64,000 bases of DNA from positions 1-64,000 of the forward strand of contig DASVVT010000048.1 in the NCBI GenBank assembly GCA_036386415.1, given 5' to 3'. Positions 60,606-64,000 of the stretch are shown piece by piece. Origin of the DNA: DASVVT01 sp036386415 (GTDB lineage: Bacteria > Acidobacteriota > Blastocatellia > Pyrinomonadales > Pyrinomonadaceae). How positions within the stretch are numbered: the stretch's first letter is position 1; every line of letters starts with the position of its first letter. The notes below the pieces were generated by a model. That model ran no database searches, was not told the origin of the DNA, and saw only the letters and a program-made list of their open reading frames with translations. A program made the translations under genes and the position numbers.

Positions 60606-62231
60606 ATAGATAGCCTGTGGTCGCAATTTTCCCAGATTGGTCATAGTCTGTGGTTTCAGCTTCTGCTCATCGTCGTCATCGCCACCGTCCACGGGTATGC
60701 GGCGGCATGGCTGGCGGTGCGAATGCTCTTTCGCCCGCATCAACCGGTCAGGTTTTTAGGCTTCACAGTCTGGCCGCAGGGCATGATCCCGCGCCACCGC
60801 GAGCGACTGGCACAGACGATAGGCAACGCCGTCGGCAACGAGCTGGTCTCGCAGGAGACGGTCGTTCACGCCCTCTTCGAGACAGATTTCTTCCGGCGCA
60901 AGGTGGAGACCTTCGTCAACGCCTACACGGAGGAACTGCTCAGCACGGCCTACCCGTCTTTCATCGAAGCGCTGCCGTCGGGCGCGCGCGCGCCAATTCT
61001 GGACGCCATCTCAGCGCTGCAATACCGTTTGGCCGAATACATCGCGGGCATCCTGAAGAGCGAAGAAACGGTCGCGGCGGTCAACTCCTTTATTGATCGC
61101 CGCGTGGACGACCTGCTCACGCGTCGTCTCTCGGATGCAATTGGCGAAGATACTTTCGAGCAGATTATCGGCTTCGTCGAAGAGCGATTCCAGAGCGTCG
61201 TGACCGAGCCGGGATTCCAGGCGAAGGTGCACGATTTCGTCGGCGGGCGATTGGAAGAGCTGGCCGCAAGCCGTCGCACGCTCTCCGAAATGTTCACGCC
61301 CGAGACGGTCTCCATCATGAAAGCGCGCATCGACCGCGAAGTCCCGCCCATCGTCCAGCACCTGACGGAGATCGCCACCAACCAGCGGACGCGGACGCAG
61401 ATCGGCGCGCTCATCAAGCGCGAGGTCGATGATTACTACGCGCAGCTCTCCTTCTTCAAAAAAATCTTCGTCTCGCGCGAGCGCATCCACCGCGAGGTGG
61501 ACGAGCTGGTCAACAAGACCCTGCCGCGCCGCGTCGAAGAATACTTGCGTGGCGAAGCGTTCGAGCAGGAGGCCGAGAGCTTTCTGAATTCGACCATCGA
61601 CGGAGTGCTCGCCCGCCCGATCAACGAACTGGTCGGCCAGATAGAGCCTGACAAGCTGGAGATGATTAAAGACCAGGTGGCGGGGCGCATCCTCGCGATT
61701 GCAGAGAGCGCGGAGCTTGCGACTTCCGTCTCCGCTTATGTGACGGACGCCCTGGAGCGCCTGCGCCCGCACACCCTGCGCGCGCTCCTTCAACATCTCA
61801 ACCCGGAGTCTGCCCCTCGTCTCAAAAATTTTCTCGCCAGGGGTCTGCTCACCGTCCTCACGCGCGAAGAGACGGCGCGCGCCATCAACAGTATTCTGAG
61901 CGCGCAGATCGAGCGCCTGCTGGTTGCGCCCATCGGACGCCTCTCCGATCACATGCCGAATGCGACGGTGCAAAAGGCTTCCGTGCTCTTGACGGAGCGC
62001 ATTAACACGGCCGCGCGCGAACGCCTCCCTGCGGCCATCGCAGAGTTTGACATCGGCGGCATCGTACGCAAGAAAATCTCCGACTACCCGATGCAGAAGC
62101 TGGAAACGCTGGTTCTCTCCGTCGCCGCGCAGCACCTCAAGACCATAGAGATGTTCGGCGCGGTGATCGGTCTTGTGATAGGCATCTTTCAGGCGCTCTA
62201 CTTCTGGTATTTTGCGACCCAGATGCGCTGA
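60606..62231 (+). CDS. DUF445 family membrane protein, probable AUA start
   Basis: 541 residues if begun at ATA 60606, with AGGAG 8 nt upstream. The first GTG or ATG in frame (60717) cuts the N-terminal membrane helix (QLLLIVVIATVHGYAAAWLA), which is a core family feature before VRMLFRP. A stop lies in frame at 60588-60590, so no normal start codon exists before the helix. The body is long and helical with internal repeats (EEYLRGEAFEQEAESFLN). A second helix is at the C terminus (GAVIGLVIGIFQALYFWYF). Its function is unknown. Confidence 0.8.
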   Translation: MDSLWSQFSQIGHSLWFQLLLIVVIATVHGYAAAWLAVRMLFRPHQPVRFLGFTVWPQGMIPRHRERLAQTIGNAVGNELVSQETVVHALFETDFFRRKVETFVNAYTEELLSTAYPSFIEALPSGARAPILDAISALQYRLAEYIAGILKSEETVAAVNSFIDRRVDDLLTRRLSDAIGEDTFEQIIGFVEERFQSVVTEPGFQAKVHDFVGGRLEELAASRRTLSEMFTPETVSIMKARIDREVPPIVQHLTEIATNQRTRTQIGALIKREVDDYYAQLSFFKKIFVSRERIHREVDELVNKTLPRRVEEYLRGEAFEQEAESFLNSTIDGVLARPINELVGQIEPDKLEMIKDQVAGRILAIAESAELATSVSAYVTDALERLRPHTLRALLQHLNPESAPRLKNFLARGLLTVLTREETARAINSILSAQIERLLVAPIGRLSDHMPNATVQKASVLLTERINTAARERLPAAIAEFDIGGIVRKKISDYPMQKLETLVLSVAAQHLKTIEMFGAVIGLVIGIFQALYFWYFATQMR

Positions 62232-62248
62232 AGCTTGAGCCTGGATGA

Positions 62249-62351
62249 TTAAACGCAAAGGGCGCAAAGAGGAAGACGCCGGAGGAGCGCAAAACTCAGA
62301 AAACTCTTTGCGTCCTTCGCGTGACTTTCCTTTGCGCCCTTTGCGTTTAAA
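62249..62351. repeat. Long palindrome, TTTGCG family, copy 5
   Basis: TTAAACGCAAAGGGCGCAAA on the left is matched by TTTGCGCCCTTTGCGTTTAA on the right, with an inner CAAA.../TTTGCG pair. It lies between convergent genes. Confidence 0.85.
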
Positions 62352-62354
62352 TGT

Positions 62355-62645
62355 TCACTCGTCTCCGAGCTTCTTCATGACCTCCGTAAATTTTTCCACG
62401 TCATTGCGCGTGCGCTCCATCGCGCGTCGGCTCTCAAGGTAGGCTTGCCAGTGTGGAGTGTTCGTGATCGCTTTGGTCGTGTCTTCGTCGAGCACTTGCG
62501 CCATCAGGGCTATGAGGTCGCTGATGACGCGCGTGTGTTCGAGCAGCGACTCGATGATCGAATAGGCCAGGCGCGCCTGCTGGAAATCCAGATCGCGCTG
62601 TGGCGGCGGCGTCGCATCAGTCGCATCACCTGTGTGCTCGCTCAT
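62355..62645 (-). CDS. Small helical protein of unknown function
   Basis: 96 residues. It has a polar, Thr/Pro-rich start and then two long helices (RLAYSIIESLLEHTRVISDL, then SRRAMERTRNDVEKFTEVMK). No signal peptide or membrane helix. It overlaps the end of the YgfZ gene by four bases (ATGA), so it is translationally coupled to it. I do not recognise the family. Confidence 0.6.
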   Translation of the reverse strand: MSEHTGDATDATPPPQRDLDFQQARLAYSIIESLLEHTRVISDLIALMAQVLDEDTTKAITNTPHWQAYLESRRAMERTRNDVEKFTEVMKKLGDE

Positions 62646-63793
62646 ACGCTTTGCTCATCCCGCGTGGCGCGCGCCGACTCGTACCAGCTTCCGCGCACGA
62701 AAGGAAGCTCGCTCACCCTCGCCGCTCTCTCTTCCTCGTCTAACCGGACGCTGACCTGTGTGCCGGGCGCTAGATAATCATACTTGACGTAAGCCAGAGC
62801 GATGGTGCGTTTGAGGCGAGGCGAAACGGTCGCAGAGGTGACGCGGCCAATCTCTTTACCGTCCGTCGCTTTGATGGCAGCGCCCCGCCGCGCTTCCACT
62901 TCACCATCAAAGCTGAGTCCACTAATTCGCTTGGCGACGTGTCCGCGCCAGTGTATGCGGGCGATGATCTCCTGCCCTATGTAGCAGCCCTTCGTGTAGC
63001 TGACGGCCTCATCCAGCCCCGTCTCCGTGACGACGTTCGTGTCGTCCATATCCACGCCGAAGCGTGGAAGCCCCGCCTCGATGCGCAGGATTTCCAGTGC
63101 ATCAAGACCGACGGGCTGTGCGCCTGCTGCCATGAGCGCGTCCCACAAAGACGGCGCGTGCTGTGCGCCTATAAACAGGTCGAAGCCGTCTTCGCTCGTG
63201 TGTGTGGCGCGTATCAAGTGCGCGGGCTCGTCTCTCCACTGCACGGTGTGAATCCGCCCACGCTCAACTCGCGCGGCATCTTCACCAAGCGTCGAGCCGA
63301 CACAGGCAGCGGCGCGCGCGCCCTGTACGGAGAGCAGCGCCGTTTCATCCGTCCGATCCGCGACGTGAAAATCTCCTGCGAGCGTGAAGCGTTCGAGTGC
63401 CTTGAACACGGCGGCGTGCGTCGCCCTCTCCGTGTCGAAGAGATATGAATCTCCCAAATGCAGGACGCGCGCAAACGCTATCAGTCTCCCTTGCGCGTTC
63501 GGGAAGGCGGCGAGCATCCACGCGCCGTCTTCCAGCGTCTTGACATCGTTGGTGATGAGGCCGTTGAGGAACGCCGTGGCCTCTGCGCCGCTGACTTCCA
63601 CCAGCCCGCGCGACGCCAGATCAATAAGACCCGCGCCCGTAGCCCCGCGCACCGCCTCGTATTCGCCGAGGGTGTCGCCATAAGACGCAGGCAACGACCA
63701 CCCATCCTGCTCCGCAAGACTCGCGCCCGACTGCCTGTGCGTCGCGTCCAATGGTGATTTACGAATAACGGCCTGTTCGATTGCTTCGCTCAT
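62642..63793 (-). CDS. ygfZ: YgfZ/GcvT-family folate-binding protein
   Basis: 383 residues. The family Cys motif KGCYIGQEI is intact, and the fold reads AFLNGLITNDVK, DTNVVTETGLDEAVSYTKGC and the C-terminal barrel. YgfZ uses a folate to help repair or assemble Fe-S proteins such as MiaB. It lies 15 bp after the uracil-DNA-glycosylase-like gene in the same direction, and the 96-residue gene follows, so the three form an operon. Confidence 0.92.
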   Translation of the reverse strand: MSEAIEQAVIRKSPLDATHRQSGASLAEQDGWSLPASYGDTLGEYEAVRGATGAGLIDLASRGLVEVSGAEATAFLNGLITNDVKTLEDGAWMLAAFPNAQGRLIAFARVLHLGDSYLFDTERATHAAVFKALERFTLAGDFHVADRTDETALLSVQGARAAACVGSTLGEDAARVERGRIHTVQWRDEPAHLIRATHTSEDGFDLFIGAQHAPSLWDALMAAGAQPVGLDALEILRIEAGLPRFGVDMDDTNVVTETGLDEAVSYTKGCYIGQEIIARIHWRGHVAKRISGLSFDGEVEARRGAAIKATDGKEIGRVTSATVSPRLKRTIALAYVKYDYLAPGTQVSVRLDEEERAARVSELPFVRGSWYESARATRDEQSV

Positions 63794-63808
63794 GCTTCGA
63801 CCGGAAAA

Positions 63809-64000
63809 CTATTCTGTGCTTCGCCCGCCCGAATCGACCAAAGCGAGCGCCCGCGCGATGCCTTTGTAATCCTGTAACTGCGCCGCTTCGCGACGGTGCG
63901 AAGCGAGCACCTGCGGGCTCGGATGATAAACGGGCACGAGCAGACGCCCGCTCCACTCGTAGACCTGTCCTGCGGCTTCTTTGAGAGACAGTTCATGATA
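63809..64000 (-). CDS. Uracil-DNA glycosylase-like protein, C-terminal part (partial)
   Basis: The frame enters at the window edge and ends at TAG 63811-63809. The 63 visible residues include GRLLVPVYHPSP, the conserved C-terminal His-Pro-Ser loop of the family 4/5 uracil-DNA glycosylases. LASHRREAAQLQDYKGIARA follows it. The N-terminal active-site motifs lie outside the window, so the subfamily is uncertain. The enzyme removes uracil from DNA. Confidence 0.65.
   Translation of the reverse strand, partial: YHELSLKEAAGQVYEWSGRLLVPVYHPSPQVLASHRREAAQLQDYKGIARALALVDSGGRSTE

Overview
This 64 kb, GC-rich (roughly 58-60% by eye) window reads as a chromosomal segment of an Acidobacteriota genome, probably the Blastocatellia/Pyrinomonadales side. 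The evidence is a VWFA protein of the acidobacterial type, a Ser/Thr kinase fused to TolB-like and TPR regions, many secreted metallopeptidases, and many long imperfect palindromes between genes. This placement is inference; no rRNA, tRNA or CRISPR array was seen.

Layout. 1-5.2 kb: the 3' end of a MoeZ/MoeB-type gene with a rhodanese domain, a small 2Fe-2S protein, a glutaredoxin-like gene ending in a candidate selenocysteine UGA, then a kinase/phosphatase/secreted-protein operon. 5.2-8.8 kb: three tandem M43 metallopeptidase paralogues. 9.3-13.3 kb: bcp, then an xseA-(membrane protein)-xseB-ispA operon. 13.7-18.8 kb: two paralogues of an unrecognised family flanking a lipoprotein, then the VWFA protein and a 61-residue secreted peptide. 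19-30 kb: a zinc-ribbon membrane protein, a LolA-like protein, DUF72, an M13 peptidase, YjbQ, BioY, a membrane pyrophosphatase, a Crp-like regulator and a degenerate receiver protein. 30-40 kb: CstA, an AT-rich HigBA module, an amino acid permease, a yybP-ykoY (Mn2+) riboswitch driving terC, a small UPF0016 protein, a two-domain universal stress protein and an ankyrin protein. 40.7-45.6 kb: a 1279-residue secreted M4 protease behind a duplicated leader element, and a rhodanese lipoprotein interrupted by an in-frame UGA. 46-56 kb: a respiratory-type cluster (twin flavoprotein, fused FeS/NrfD subunit, molybdopterin oxidoreductase, TorD chaperone), split by a VapBC-like cassette between 122-bp direct repeats. 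56-64 kb: sulfate-type ABC transporter genes, a DUF445 protein that appears to start on AUA, YgfZ, and the 3' end of a uracil-DNA glycosylase-like gene.

Most notable. (1) Two genes (914-1150 and 45107-45625) make better proteins if an in-frame UGA is read as selenocysteine. In the rhodanese gene the fold continues for 49 residues past the UGA and the UGA sits beside the catalytic Cys. In the glutaredoxin-like gene a hairpin follows the UGA at the expected distance. (2) A toxin-antitoxin cassette sits inside a long target duplication that leaves the host gene intact. (3) A tandem leader element upstream of the M4 protease matches no RNA class I recognise. (4) At least three sequence families of about 100-140 bp palindromes fill the intergenic spaces.

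Starts were chosen from Shine-Dalgarno spacing, signal peptides and known family N termini. All functional calls come from motif recognition by eye, with no database search.
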